This document shows positions 9,262-18,919 of a stretch of 64,000 bases of DNA, piece by piece; the stretch's first letter is position 1; each line of letters starts with the position of its first letter. Below the pieces are notes generated by a model. The model saw nothing but the letters and a program-made list of their open reading frames with translations, did no database searches and was not told the origin of the DNA. The position numbers and the translations under genes are program-made. Source of the DNA: Clostridia bacterium (GTDB lineage Bacteria > Bacillota > Clostridia > TANB77 > CAG-508); NCBI GenBank assembly GCA_017430135.1, contig JAFRNM010000001.1:62001-126000 (forward strand). The letters are read 5' to 3'.

Positions 9262-10404
9262 ATGCCTATTTATAAGGTTGGTAAAATAAAGAATAATGAA
9301 GGCTTGCAAAAGTATCGAGTGCGTGTAAATTACAATGATGAACTAGGACATAAAAAACAGCTTACAAGAGTAGCTTATGGAATTGATGTTGCAAAAGACA
9401 TGGAAAGAAGATTAGAATTTCAAATAAAAACGGAACATGAAATGCCAGTAAAGAAAATGACTTTACAAGAGCTATTTAATGATTATATAGAAACGAAAAA
9501 ATTTGAAGTACGAGAAACAACGCTAGATAAATCTAAAAGAATAATTAATTATTACATACTTCCAATTTTAAAAGATGTGTATATAGATAAATTGACAGTA
9601 ACGGTTTTTAAAAAATGGAAGTTATCTATGGAAAAACGAAAATTATCAGTCGTTACAAAAAACAATGTTTATACTGAATTAAGAGCAATGCTAAATTATG
9701 CAGTGCGAATGGAGTATATACAAAAGCATCAATTAAATAAGGTAGGTAACTTTAAGGATGTATTATCTAGAAAAAAGGAAATGAATTTCTATACGCCAGA
9801 AGAGTTTAAAAAATTTATAAAAGTTGCTAAAAATCAAGCACAATTTAAAGAAAAAAATAATAATTCATTATATGAATGGAACTTTTATGTGTTTTTTAAT
9901 ATTGCTTTCTATACAGGCTTAAGAAAAGGAGAAATTCATGCATTAAGGTGGACTGATATTGATGGAAATTATTTAAAGGTTACAAAAAGTATATCTCAAA
10001 AATTGAAAAAAGGGGATACAGAAACACCACCTAAAAATAAATCTTCAATTAGGATAATTCAAATTCCTTTGCCACTTATTGATATATTACAAGAACATAA
10101 AAAGAGGCAACAAATTAATCCACAATATAGTGAAGATAGTAGGATTCTTGGAGATGGAAGATGTATTCGAGATACAACATTAGAAGAAAGAAACAAGTAT
10201 TATGCTAAACTTGCAGGAGTTAAGAAAATCAGGATACATGATTTCAGACATTCTCATGCATCACTTCTTGTAAATATGGGAATTAATATCCAACAAGTAG
10301 CCAAGAGACTTGGACATACTAAGGTTGAAATAACTTGGAATACATACTCACACTTATATCCTAGAGAAGAAGAAAGAGCAATAGAAATACTAAATGCGGT
10401 ATAA
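9262..10404 (+). CDS. int: Tyrosine recombinase / integrase
   Basis: This 380-residue integrase has the usual phage/ICE layout: an arm-binding N-terminal domain with a KYRVRVNYNDELG strand, a SAM-like core-binding domain, and a C-terminal catalytic domain. Catalytic residues are visible: Arg in TGLRKGEIHALRW, His-x-x-Arg in IHDFRHSH, His in RLGHTK and the nucleophile Tyr in TWNTYSHLY. An AAGGAGGAG site precedes the ATG. The neighbouring genes are small or decayed and no full conjugation or phage module is present, so it appears to belong to a shrunken integrative element. Confidence 0.92.
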   Translation: MPIYKVGKIKNNEGLQKYRVRVNYNDELGHKKQLTRVAYGIDVAKDMERRLEFQIKTEHEMPVKKMTLQELFNDYIETKKFEVRETTLDKSKRIINYYILPILKDVYIDKLTVTVFKKWKLSMEKRKLSVVTKNNVYTELRAMLNYAVRMEYIQKHQLNKVGNFKDVLSRKKEMNFYTPEEFKKFIKVAKNQAQFKEKNNNSLYEWNFYVFFNIAFYTGLRKGEIHALRWTDIDGNYLKVTKSISQKLKKGDTETPPKNKSSIRIIQIPLPLIDILQEHKKRQQINPQYSEDSRILGDGRCIRDTTLEERNKYYAKLAGVKKIRIHDFRHSHASLLVNMGINIQQVAKRLGHTKVEITWNTYSHLYPREEERAIEILNAV

Positions 10405-10409
10405 AAAGT

Positions 10410-10428
10410 GTACACGCCTTGTACACGC
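10410..10428. repeat. Short direct repeat after the integrase
   Basis: GTACACGC occurs twice with a three-base spacer (10410-10417 and 10421-10428), just after the integrase stop codon. Its position suits an attachment or arm-type site, but no second distant copy was found. Confidence 0.25.
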
Positions 10429-10451
10429 TAAAAATTAAAAAGGAAAGAAAA

Positions 10452-10751
10452 ATGTATTATACATATATGTTAAGATGTTTAGATAATTCAATATACACAG
10501 GGATGACAAATGATATCGAAAAAAGAATAGAAAAGCATAAAACAGGTAAGGGGGCAAAATATACTAAATCACATCAGGCAGAAAAAATTGAGGCTGTATG
10601 GAGAAGTAAAGACAAATCTTTAGCATGTAAATTGGAATATCAAATAAAACAATTAACTAAAAAACAAAAAGAAGACTTGATAAAAGGAGAAAAATTAAGT
10701 AAATATCTTAGTGGAATTTTAGATTGTAGGAGATACTATAGGAAAATATGA
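10452..10751 (+). CDS. GIY-YIG nuclease-superfamily protein (YhbQ/UPF0213-like)
   Basis: This 99-residue protein opens with YYTYMLRCLDNSIYTGMTND, the GIY-YIG motif of the small UPF0213/YhbQ family, and has the downstream Arg/Glu elements (RIEKHKTGKGAKYT and KLEYQIKQLTKKQK). Such proteins act on DNA, possibly in repair. I chose ATG 10452 because AAAGGAAAG lies upstream; the in-frame TTG at 10419 lies inside the short repeat. A strong terminator follows directly. Confidence 0.85.
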   Translation: MYYTYMLRCLDNSIYTGMTNDIEKRIEKHKTGKGAKYTKSHQAEKIEAVWRSKDKSLACKLEYQIKQLTKKQKEDLIKGEKLSKYLSGILDCRRYYRKI

Positions 10752-10753
10752 AT

Positions 10754-10796
10754 AAAATAAAGCAAGTGATTTTAAAAATCACTTGCTTTATTTTAA
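10754..10796. terminator. Strong bidirectional terminator
   Basis: Two 20-base arms (10754-10773 and 10775-10794) are perfect reverse complements around one base, with A-rich and T-rich flanks on either side. It can stop transcription in both directions and separates the mobile remnant from the efflux operon. Confidence 0.85.
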
Positions 10797-10939
10797 TTTA
10801 GTTTAACTTAAAATATGTTTTATAAAATAATTGATTTTCTTTTATATGTTTGAACAATTTTAAAAAATCAAAGTTTCAAGCTTTTTTCAATAATTTAAAT
10901 TTATAATTCCAATAATTTGAAGGAGGTAAAAAGATTTAA

Positions 10940-11965
10940 ATGAAAGCCAAACAAAATAAAAAGAAAAAAGTAATAATATGTAGTTGTATAGCTATAGTAG
11001 TAACAATTGTTGTAGCTTTTTCAATAAATAATTCAAATCAACAAAAAGAAGATAAGAGTTCAACAAGTACAACAAAACTGGTTGAAACAAAAGTTAGTAC
11101 ACAAACAATACAAAAAACTCTAACAACTTCAGGAGAAATAAAATCTAGTTCAGAAGAAAGCTTGAGTTTAGACACATCTAAATATTTTTCTACTATGTGT
11201 ATAGAAGAAGGCGATAGTGTGCAAGCAGGAGAAAACATTCTAAAATATACAAATGGAACATATTTAACCGCACCTTATGATCTTGTAGTAGAAAGTTTTT
11301 CAGTTCCAACTAGTGGAAATATATGCACAAGTAGCAATTATGTGAAAGTTGAAAATGCTAAAACATTAAATATGAAAATGTCAATAAACGAAAGCGAAAT
11401 TGCATTAGTTAAGGTTGGGCAGAATGCTACAATATCAGTAAATGCATTAGAAGATAAAACTTATACTGGAACAATTTCGAAAATCGATTCGATTGGAACA
11501 TATTCTTCAAGTGGAAGTACATTTTCTGCTGTTGTAGAATTTGAAAATGATGGAAACATAAAAATAGGAATGTCAGCATCATGTACTATTGTTTTGGAAG
11601 AGGCAAAAGATTGTATTGCAGTTCCAATTTCATCAATACAAACAAACGGAAATAATAAATATGTAATAGTAGTAAAAGGCAATGGTGAAACAGAAAACGT
11701 AAATGTAGAAACAGGAGTATCTAATGATAATTATGTTCAAATATTGTCTGGATTAGATGGAAGTGAAACAATAAAAATGCTAGAGATAACATCAAATACG
11801 GAAAGAAGCTACAAATCAAATTCATCTTCAGGTGGAGGAATGAATGGAAACAGAAGAAATTCAGGTGGTCAAGGTGGAAACTTTGAGTCAATCCCTAGTG
11901 GAGGAAATCAAGGCGGCTCAAAACCAGGTGGAGGTACTCAAGGCAAGTCATCTGGAGGAATGTAG
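10940..11965 (+). CDS. MacA/HlyD-type efflux adaptor protein
   Basis: The protein has one N-terminal membrane segment (about residues 10-29), then a lipoyl/biotinyl-like half-motif (GEIKSSSEESLSLD ... GDSVQAGENILKYTNG), a beta-barrel domain (VGQNATISVNALEDKTYTG) and a membrane-proximal domain ending near residue 290. The last ~50 residues are a Gly/Ser/Asn-rich tail that is probably disordered. It would link the MacB-like permease to the outside. AAGGAGG lies upstream. Residues 45-210 are clearly related to the C-terminal part of the protein at 13909. Confidence 0.85.
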   Translation: MKAKQNKKKKVIICSCIAIVVTIVVAFSINNSNQQKEDKSSTSTTKLVETKVSTQTIQKTLTTSGEIKSSSEESLSLDTSKYFSTMCIEEGDSVQAGENILKYTNGTYLTAPYDLVVESFSVPTSGNICTSSNYVKVENAKTLNMKMSINESEIALVKVGQNATISVNALEDKTYTGTISKIDSIGTYSSSGSTFSAVVEFENDGNIKIGMSASCTIVLEEAKDCIAVPISSIQTNGNNKYVIVVKGNGETENVNVETGVSNDNYVQILSGLDGSETIKMLEITSNTERSYKSNSSSGGGMNGNRRNSGGQGGNFESIPSGGNQGGSKPGGGTQGKSSGGM

Positions 11966-11984
11966 TAAGAAAAGAAAGGACTAA

Positions 11985-12657
11985 TTGAAATTGATTGAGT
12001 TAAAAAATATAAAAAAGAGCTATTTTATGGGAGAAGAAGAAATAAGAGCATTAGATAATGTGAGTTTTAAAATAGAAAAAGGCGAATTTGTTTCTATAAT
12101 TGGACCATCAGGTTCAGGAAAGTCAACTTTGATGAATATTCTAGGACTTCTTGATGTGCCAGATAGTGGAGAATATAAACTAGATGGAAAAGATGTACAA
12201 AATTTAAAAGGCAATCAATTAGCTGAAATAAGAAATAAAAAAATAGGCTTTGTATTTCAAAATTTTAATTTATTGAAAAAAATGAATGCACTTGAAAATG
12301 TTGAGGTGCCTTTACTTTATCAAGGTAAGAAAAATAAAGAGGCTAGTAAAATAGCGTACGAATATTTAGAAAAAGTTGGGTTAAAAGGAAGAGAAAATCA
12401 TTTACCAAATGAACTATCTCGGAGGGCAACAACAAAGAGTGGCTATAGCAAGAGCTTTGATTTGCAAGCCTGATATAATTTTAGCAGATGAGCCAACAGG
12501 AGCATTAGATTCAAAAACAAGTACAGAAATAATGGAAAAACTCAAAGAGTTAAACGATAATGGGCAAACAATAATTATAATAACTCATGATATAAATGTG
12601 GCTCGAAAAGCTAAAAGAATTGTTAGAATTGCAGATGGAAGGCTGTATGAAGAGTAA
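11985..12657 (+). pseudogene. MacB/LolD-type ABC transporter ATPase with a one-base frameshift
   Basis: Two reading frames together encode one ATPase of about 224 residues. The first has Walker A GPSGSGKSTL and the Q-loop FVFQNFNLL. The second has signature GGQQQRVAIARAL, Walker B IILADEPTGALD and the H-loop IIITHD. The frame changes inside the signature: the DNA reads TATCTCGGAGGGC where LSGGQ needs TATCTGGAGGGC, so the C at about 12420 is extra. Either the gene is inactivated or this is a sequence error; the intact partner genes favour an error or a recent mutation. The start is TTG at 11985 behind GAAAGGA. Confidence 0.85.
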
Positions 12658-12724
12658 ATAAAGTTTTAAAATAATTGTAAATTTTCAAACTAGTTTGTAC
12701 ATCAAGAAAGGAATAATAATAAAA

Positions 12725-13891
12725 ATGAGATTTTTAGAAACAATTAAAATAGCATTTAAAAATATAAAAAATAATAAACTGCGTACAACATTAACAATGC
12801 TTGGTTTAATAATTGGAATTGCATCTGTAATAATTCTTGTTGGAATTGGAACAGGAGCATCAAGTAAAGTACAAAATCAGGTACAATCATTAGGAACAGA
12901 TATATTAACAGTAACTATCAACTCATCTGATGAAAGTTTGGAATATTCATCATTAGAAGATATTTCAAAAATTGATAATGTTGCATCTGTTGCACCATAT
13001 AAAACCATATCAAACACTATATCAAATGGAACAAAGTCCACAAGCAATGCATCAATTATTGCAACAAATGATAATTATTTAGAAGTTACAAATTTATCAT
13101 TATATGAAGGAAGAACAATATCAATAGTAGATATTGAAAACTCAAGTAAAGTGTGCATTATTGGACAAGGGCTTGCAACAACACTATTTAGTTTAGCAGA
13201 CCCATTAAATCAAACAATTAAAATTGATGGAGATAATTATACTGTAGTAGGAATGCTGAATGAAGCAGGATCTTCAATGGGAACCAATATAGACAATGTT
13301 TTAATAATACCAATCACAACTGCTAAATATCTTGGAACAGATACATCAATAAATAACTTATATTTAAAAGTTTCTGATGAAAATAAAATTACCCAAACAA
13401 CAAATTTAATAAAAAACTATCTTGGAAGAACATTAGAAAGTTCAACTGATAACTATTCTGTAACAACTCAGGATTCAGTATTAGACACAATGGAAGAGGT
13501 TACAAATACCATGTCATTGCTACTTGGCGGAATTGCTAGTATATCATTGGTAGTAGGTGGCATTGGGGTAATGAATGTTATGCTAGTATCTGTAACAGAA
13601 AGAACAAAGGAAATAGGAATAAGAAAATCATTAGGAGCAAAGGGAAAAGATATTTTAATACAATTTTTAATTGAATCGGTTGTAATATGTATTTTTGGTG
13701 GAATTATAGGAATTTCAATGGGAATTGGATTAGGAAATTTAGTTCAAAATTTCGGATATTCATTTACAGCAAGTTCTACTATAATCTTTATATCATTTAT
13801 AACAAGTGCATTGATAGGAATAATATTTGGAATATTTCCTGCATATAGAGCAGCAAAATTAAATCCAATTGATGCCTTACATACAGAATAG
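12725..13891 (+). CDS. MacB/FtsX-family ABC permease
   Basis: This 388-residue permease has the MacB_PCD plus FtsX layout: one membrane segment near the N-terminus (MLGLIIGIASVIILVGIG), a large extracellular domain, and three membrane segments at the C-terminus with the family stretch VTERTKEIGIRKSLGAKG. AAGAAAGGAA lies before the ATG at 12725; an upstream in-frame start at 12695 is less well placed. With the adaptor and ATPase it would form a MacAB-like exporter for peptides or antibiotics. Confidence 0.9.
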   Translation: MRFLETIKIAFKNIKNNKLRTTLTMLGLIIGIASVIILVGIGTGASSKVQNQVQSLGTDILTVTINSSDESLEYSSLEDISKIDNVASVAPYKTISNTISNGTKSTSNASIIATNDNYLEVTNLSLYEGRTISIVDIENSSKVCIIGQGLATTLFSLADPLNQTIKIDGDNYTVVGMLNEAGSSMGTNIDNVLIIPITTAKYLGTDTSINNLYLKVSDENKITQTTNLIKNYLGRTLESSTDNYSVTTQDSVLDTMEEVTNTMSLLLGGIASISLVVGGIGVMNVMLVSVTERTKEIGIRKSLGAKGKDILIQFLIESVVICIFGGIIGISMGIGLGNLVQNFGYSFTASSTIIFISFITSALIGIIFGIFPAYRAAKLNPIDALHTE

Positions 13892-13908
13892 AAAGGAAAA
13901 GAACAGCT

Positions 13909-15504
13909 ATGAAAAAAAGAAAAATCAGTATAATTGTAATAATTGTTGCAATGTGTATATTTGGAACTTTTGTATTTGCAAATAATACAAAAAATATAAG
14001 TCAAAAAAAGGAATTTTTCTCAGTTGATAAAGAAAATGCTTCTGTTGGCGATATTGTAACAATGACGCTTGATTTATCTCAAATAAATTATGATGAATTT
14101 GTTTTAACAATACAAGCAGACAAACAAATAATTGATAATAGCCAAATAACTGAGCAAGAAGACTCGGAAGATGAAACAACAATAATAGAAAAAGGAGCAA
14201 TCACTCTAAAAAAAGAAAGTGATGTTACGATGAAGTTATTTGCATCTAAAAAGGATTTGAGCACAGATGAAATAAAATTATGCTTTGTTGTTCCTGAGAC
14301 TATGAATATTGGAGATAAAATAAATATAAACGCTACAATAGAAGAAATAAACAATGCTAGCGATAATGAAGAAACATTAAATGAAGATAATATAGAAGAA
14401 AGCACAGAAGAAGCTAAAGAAGATGAAGAAGAAATTAAAGAAGATGGAGAAGAAAATGAGGTAGAAGAGGAAGAAATAGAAGAAAAGGTAGAAGAAGCGG
14501 AACAAACAGAATCAGAGAAAAATTCAATACAAGAAATTACAATTACTATAACAATTGTAGAAAAAAGCAAAAAAGAGAATACAATGGACGCAAATGCAAT
14601 AAACCTAGAAAATGCATTTAAAGAACAGAAAAACACTTCAAAAACTACAGAAAATACACAAAACGCATCTACATCTAATAAAAGCAAAACAGCATCTTCT
14701 AGCAATACAGCAGAAACATACAAAGGCTCAAGTAATAAATATTTAAGCAATATTGAAATAGATGGATATAAACTAACACCAGAATTCAATATAACAAACA
14801 CTACATATTTTTTAGAAGTTGAGAGTGATATAACGTCTTTAAATATAATAACAGAAAAATTTGATTCAACTGAAAAGGTAACAATATATGGAAATGAAGA
14901 ATTAAAAACAGGAACTAATAAAATATTAGTAAATGTAACAGCTGAAGATGGTAGTACAAAATTTTACAGAATATATGTTACAAAGAAAACTGCAGAAACA
15001 AAAACTACAGGAAACACAATTTCCAATACAGGGGAAATTAAATCAAATACTGAAGAAACATTAAATTTACATACAACATATTACCTAAGTGAGGTTTATG
15101 CTCAAGAAAATCAATATATAAATAAAGGAGAAAATATATTAAAATACACAAATGGAACATATTTAACAGCACCATATAATTTAGTGGTTACAGAATTAAA
15201 TATTCCAAATGAAAACGAAATTATTACATCAAAACATTCAATATCAGTAAAGGGAACAGATATATTGCAAACTTCATTAACAATAGGTGAAGATGATTTG
15301 AATAAAATAAAAGTAGGCCAAGAAGCACAAATATCAATCAGTGCATTGAATAATAAAGAATATACAGGATATGTTACAAACATTAGTAATACTGGTAATT
15401 ACTCATCAAATGGTTCAAAATTTACAGTTGTAGTAGAATTTGAAAATGATGGTGAAATACTAATTGGAATGACAGGCAAAACAAAAGTAATACTAGAAAA
15501 GTAA
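13909..15504 (+). CDS. Secreted protein with Cadherin-like beta-sandwich and efflux-adaptor-like C-terminus
   Basis: The 531 residues start with a signal peptide or anchor (KRKISIIVIIVAMCIFGTFV). A cohesin-like strand region follows (about 35-140), then a strongly acidic Glu-rich linker (about 145-210). Next comes a Cadherin-like beta-sandwich segment (about 280-360; YLSNIEIDGYKLTPEF ... AEDGSTKFYRIYV). The C-terminal ~165 residues (GEIKSNTEETLNL ... ILIGMTGKTKVIL) copy the adaptor encoded at 10940, including KYTNGTYLTAPY. It therefore looks like a duplicated adaptor domain joined to a surface module. It is the last gene of the efflux operon. Confidence 0.75.
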   Translation: MKKRKISIIVIIVAMCIFGTFVFANNTKNISQKKEFFSVDKENASVGDIVTMTLDLSQINYDEFVLTIQADKQIIDNSQITEQEDSEDETTIIEKGAITLKKESDVTMKLFASKKDLSTDEIKLCFVVPETMNIGDKININATIEEINNASDNEETLNEDNIEESTEEAKEDEEEIKEDGEENEVEEEEIEEKVEEAEQTESEKNSIQEITITITIVEKSKKENTMDANAINLENAFKEQKNTSKTTENTQNASTSNKSKTASSSNTAETYKGSSNKYLSNIEIDGYKLTPEFNITNTTYFLEVESDITSLNIITEKFDSTEKVTIYGNEELKTGTNKILVNVTAEDGSTKFYRIYVTKKTAETKTTGNTISNTGEIKSNTEETLNLHTTYYLSEVYAQENQYINKGENILKYTNGTYLTAPYNLVVTELNIPNENEIITSKHSISVKGTDILQTSLTIGEDDLNKIKVGQEAQISISALNNKEYTGYVTNISNTGNYSSNGSKFTVVVEFENDGEILIGMTGKTKVILEK

Positions 15505-15537
15505 AATAAAGTAATTGTAAATCTTGATGAAACTATT

Positions 15538-15575
15538 AAAACTGAAAATAAAAATTGATATTTTCAGTTTTTTAT
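15538..15575 (+). terminator. Rho-independent terminator
   Basis: Arms AAACTGAAAATA and TATTTTCAGTTT form a stem followed by a T run. It ends the efflux operon. A TATAAT -10 box for the next gene lies at 15618-15623, without a clear -35 box. Confidence 0.8.
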
Positions 15576-15644
15576 TATATAATTAAACAAATTCAATTTA
15601 AATTCAATAAAATAATGTATAATATTATTTGAGGAGAAATAATT

Positions 15645-16328
15645 ATGAATATTTTAATAATAGAAGATGAATACAGCTTGGCAGATGCAGTTGCCGAAAC
15701 ATTGCAAAGTGAAAAATTTAATGTATGTATAAAAACAAATGGAGAAGAGGGAGAAGACGAAGCCTTAACTGAAAATTACGATTTAATCTTATTAGATGTG
15801 ATGCTTCCTAGAAAAAATGGTTTTGATATACTTAGATATTTAAGACAAGAAAAGATAAAAACTCCAGTAATAATGCTAACTGCAAAGTCTGAAATAGAGG
15901 ACAAGCTAAATGGATTAGAACATGGAGCAGATGACTATATAACAAAGCCATTTTCAATGAGAGAACTAATGGCAAGAGTAAAAGCTGTATTAAAAAGAAC
16001 AAATAATATTGAAGATACGGAAATGTTAGAATTTGGGGATTTAATTTTAGATGTAAAAAATGCAAAATTAAAATGCAAAGAAAATGAAATTCAAATAAGC
16101 GGAAAAGAATTGGAACTAATAGAACAACTACTTTTAAACAAAAATCAAGTATTATCAAAAGAAAGTATAGTAGAAAGAATTTGGGGATATGAAAGTGATG
16201 CAGAATACAACAATGTAGAAGTTTACATTACTTTCATCAGAAGAAAACTAAAACTACTTGAATCTGAAGTTAATATAAAAGCAGTAAGAGGAATTGGATA
16301 TAGATTGGAGATAAAAAATGATAAATAA
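15645..16328 (+). CDS. OmpR-family response regulator
   Basis: The 227-residue protein has a receiver domain with the acidic pair IIEDE, the phosphorylation site aspartate in LILLDVMLPRKNG (residue ~51) and the lysine in YITKPFS. An OmpR/PhoB winged-helix DNA-binding domain follows (GKELELIEQLLLNKNQ ... TFIRRKLKLL ... RGIGYRLE). A GAGGAG site precedes the ATG. It overlaps the histidine kinase gene by 11 bases. The adjacent efflux operon is a plausible target by position, though no operator was identified. Confidence 0.95.
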   Translation: MNILIIEDEYSLADAVAETLQSEKFNVCIKTNGEEGEDEALTENYDLILLDVMLPRKNGFDILRYLRQEKIKTPVIMLTAKSEIEDKLNGLEHGADDYITKPFSMRELMARVKAVLKRTNNIEDTEMLEFGDLILDVKNAKLKCKENEIQISGKELELIEQLLLNKNQVLSKESIVERIWGYESDAEYNNVEVYITFIRRKLKLLESEVNIKAVRGIGYRLEIKNDK

Positions 16329-17511
16329 ATTAAGAAAAAAGATTTTTTGGATAATTCAAATATCATTATCAATAATAATTTTAGGAATTATAGTAATATA
16401 TTCAACATCAAGCTATAAAAACACAATAACATCAGCAACAATGTTTATGGATAGAATAGAAATCAAAGATGACATAAAGGTAGAAAAACCAAATGATTTT
16501 AAAGAATCAAAAGCTAATTTTAATCCATTTTTAGCAAATATAGAAGGTGTGTATAAACTTCAAATAAAAGATAATGAAATTGTAAGAGAATCTGAGGAAG
16601 TGACTGCAGATGTAAGAAAATATGCCATAGAAATAAGTAACAAAAATTCAGAGGAAGGGTATATTGAAAATTACATATATAAGGTAAGAAAAACTGGAAA
16701 CAATGCAAAAGAAATAACTTTAATGGAAAATGAAGAAGCAATAAAAAGTTTAAAAACAACTGTTATTTCAACAATTGTAGTAGGTATTATAGGAATAATA
16801 ATTATTAGTATAATAGCTAAAAAAATATCAAAAACAATTGTAAAGCCTGTTGAAGAAACATTTGAAAAACAAAAACAATTTATATCAGATGCATCTCATG
16901 AACTAAAAACTCCACTTGCAGTTATAGAAGCAAATACAGAAGTATTGCAAAATAAAATAGGTGAAAATAAATGGCTAACATATATACAAAAAGAATCTCA
17001 AAGTATGAATAAACTAGTAAATGACTTATTACAACTTGCTAAAATGGAAAATACTAAAAATATAAATTACCAAAAATTTGACTTATCAAAAGAAGTTCAA
17101 ATGTCAGTAGCAGTTTTTGAAAGTTTAATATATGAAAAACAAATAAAACTAGAAACAAATATAGATGAAGGTATTTATTTTACTGGAGAAAAAGAAGATA
17201 TAAAACATATTATATCTATAATATTAGATAATGCAATAAAACATACAGAAAAAAATAATAAAATAATAGTAGATGTAAAAAAAGAAAAAAGTGACATAAA
17301 AATTGAAATAAAAAATCAAGGAGAGCCTATCCCGCCAGAAGAACAAGAAAAAATATTCGAAAGATTTTATAGAGTAGATAAATCAAGAAACAGAAACGAA
17401 AAAAGATATGGATTAGGACTTTCTATAGCAAAAGAAATTGTAGAAAAATATAATGGAACAATAAAAGCAAGTTCAAAAGATGGTTTCACAAGTTTTGTGG
17501 TAAAATGTTGA
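16318..17511 (+). CDS. Sensor histidine kinase
   Basis: This 397-residue membrane kinase has two membrane segments (about 9-28 and 148-168) enclosing an extracellular sensor region. The dimerisation/phosphoacceptor box is FISDASHELKTPLAVIEAN, and the ATP-binding domain has the N box (IILDNAIKHTEK), an atypical G1-like stretch (EIKNQGEPIPPEEQEKIF), the F box (FERFYRVDKSR) and the G2 box (GLGLSIAKEIV). It is translationally coupled to the response regulator. Location beside the MacAB-like genes suggests sensing of a cell-envelope drug, as in BceRS-like systems, which is inference. Confidence 0.95.
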   Translation: MINKLRKKIFWIIQISLSIIILGIIVIYSTSSYKNTITSATMFMDRIEIKDDIKVEKPNDFKESKANFNPFLANIEGVYKLQIKDNEIVRESEEVTADVRKYAIEISNKNSEEGYIENYIYKVRKTGNNAKEITLMENEEAIKSLKTTVISTIVVGIIGIIIISIIAKKISKTIVKPVEETFEKQKQFISDASHELKTPLAVIEANTEVLQNKIGENKWLTYIQKESQSMNKLVNDLLQLAKMENTKNINYQKFDLSKEVQMSVAVFESLIYEKQIKLETNIDEGIYFTGEKEDIKHIISIILDNAIKHTEKNNKIIVDVKKEKSDIKIEIKNQGEPIPPEEQEKIFERFYRVDKSRNRNEKRYGLGLSIAKEIVEKYNGTIKASSKDGFTSFVVKC

Positions 17512-17526
17512 TAAATAAAAAAATAG

Positions 17527-17555
17527 TTTACGATTTTCAAAAAATGTAGTATAAT
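17527..17555 (+). promoter_or_regulatory. hisS promoter
   Basis: TTTACG (17527-17532), a 17-base spacer and TATAAT (17550-17555). The leader is only about 45 bases, so there is no room for a T-box. Confidence 0.7.
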
Positions 17556-17599
17556 GTTAATACTAAAATATTAAACAGCGAACTAGAGGGGGAATAAAA

Positions 17600-18913
17600 A
17601 TGAGTGAAAAAGTATTACCAAAAACATTACCAGGATTTATGGAGTTATTACCAAATGAGCAAATTAAGTTTAATGAAATGATGGATAAAATAAGAAAAGC
17701 ATATGAAAGATTCGGATTTCTACCATTAGACACACCAATAATAGAAAGTTCAGAAGTGCTTTTAGCAAAAGCAGGTGGAGAAACAGAAAAACAAATATAT
17801 AGATTTAATAAAGGTGAAAACGATTTAGCATTAAGATTCGACTTAACAGTACCACTTTCAAAATATGTTGCAAAAAACTATAATGAAATAAGTTTTCCAT
17901 TTAGAAGATATCAAATAGGAAAAGTATATAGAGGAGAAAAAGCTCAAAAAGGAAGATATCGTGAATTTTATCAATGTGATATAGATGTAATAGACAAAGA
18001 CGAATTAAGTCTATTAAATGATGCAGAAATGCCAAGCATAATCTATTCAATATTTAAAGAATTAGGCTTTGGAGATTTCACAATAAGCATAAACAACAGA
18101 AAAATATTAAATGGTTTATTTGAGGCTTTAGACCAAAAAGAAAACTCAGTTGATATTCTAAGAATAATAGATAAAATAGACAAAATAGGAAAAGAAAATG
18201 TAGAAAAAGAACTTTCAGAACTTGGCGTATCACAAGAAAAAATAGACGTAATAATGAATTTTATCTCAATAACAGGAAGTATAGAAGAAACAATTAAACA
18301 ATTAAGAGATTTAAAAATAGAATGCGAATTATTCCAAACAGGAGTAAATGAACTAGAAGAAGTAGCAAAAAACATTGCTACATTTGGAGTTCCAAGAGAA
18401 AACTATAAAATAGATTTAACAATAGCAAGAGGATTAGACTATTACACAGGAACAGTTTATGAAACATTCTTAAATGAATATAGAAATTTGGGAAGTGTAT
18501 GCTCAGGTGGAAGATACGAAAACTTAGCAGAATACTATACAGATAAAAAACTTCCAGGAGTAGGAATCTCAATTGGTTTAACAAGATTATTCTTCCAATT
18601 AACAGATAAAAAAATAATAGAAGTAGGAAATAATTCAATAGCCAAAGTGCTTATAATCTCAATGGTAGATAATTTTGAAAAAAGCATAGAAGTAGCAACA
18701 CAACTTAGAAATAGCGGAATAAATACACAAATATATACAAATAATGATAAAATAAAAAAACAATTCCAATATGCAAATAGACTTAATATTCCTTATGTTA
18801 TAGTAATTGGAGAGGATGAAATAAGAGATAATAAAGTATCTTTAAAAAATATGGAAACAGGAGAACAACAAACAATTACAATAGAAGAAGCAATAAAAAT
18901 AATAGAAAAATAG
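17600..18913 (+). CDS. hisS: Histidyl-tRNA synthetase
   Basis: This class II synthetase charges tRNA-His. Visible are the motif 1 region (ETEKQIYRF, DLTVPLSKYVA), motif 2 (YRGEKAQKGRYREFYQCDID), the HisRS-specific ARGLDYYTGTVYE and motif 3 (GVGISIGLTRLF), plus an HGTP anticodon-binding domain after residue ~345. At 437 residues it is a usual length. GAGGGGG lies before the ATG. It stands alone between its own promoter and terminator, next to the rhs island. Confidence 0.95.
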   Translation: MSEKVLPKTLPGFMELLPNEQIKFNEMMDKIRKAYERFGFLPLDTPIIESSEVLLAKAGGETEKQIYRFNKGENDLALRFDLTVPLSKYVAKNYNEISFPFRRYQIGKVYRGEKAQKGRYREFYQCDIDVIDKDELSLLNDAEMPSIIYSIFKELGFGDFTISINNRKILNGLFEALDQKENSVDILRIIDKIDKIGKENVEKELSELGVSQEKIDVIMNFISITGSIEETIKQLRDLKIECELFQTGVNELEEVAKNIATFGVPRENYKIDLTIARGLDYYTGTVYETFLNEYRNLGSVCSGGRYENLAEYYTDKKLPGVGISIGLTRLFFQLTDKKIIEVGNNSIAKVLIISMVDNFEKSIEVATQLRNSGINTQIYTNNDKIKKQFQYANRLNIPYVIVIGEDEIRDNKVSLKNMETGEQQTITIEEAIKIIEK

Positions 18914-18919
18914 CGGACA

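Noticed and set aside
10410..10428. Defined attachment site of the integrative element
   Set aside because: Only one local pair of an eight-base repeat was found; no matching copy marks the other border.
14088..14801. 237-codon open frame on the minus strand
   Set aside because: It is antisense to the Glu/Ser/Thr-rich coding region of the secreted protein; low complexity keeps the frame open. There is no ribosome site or promoter.
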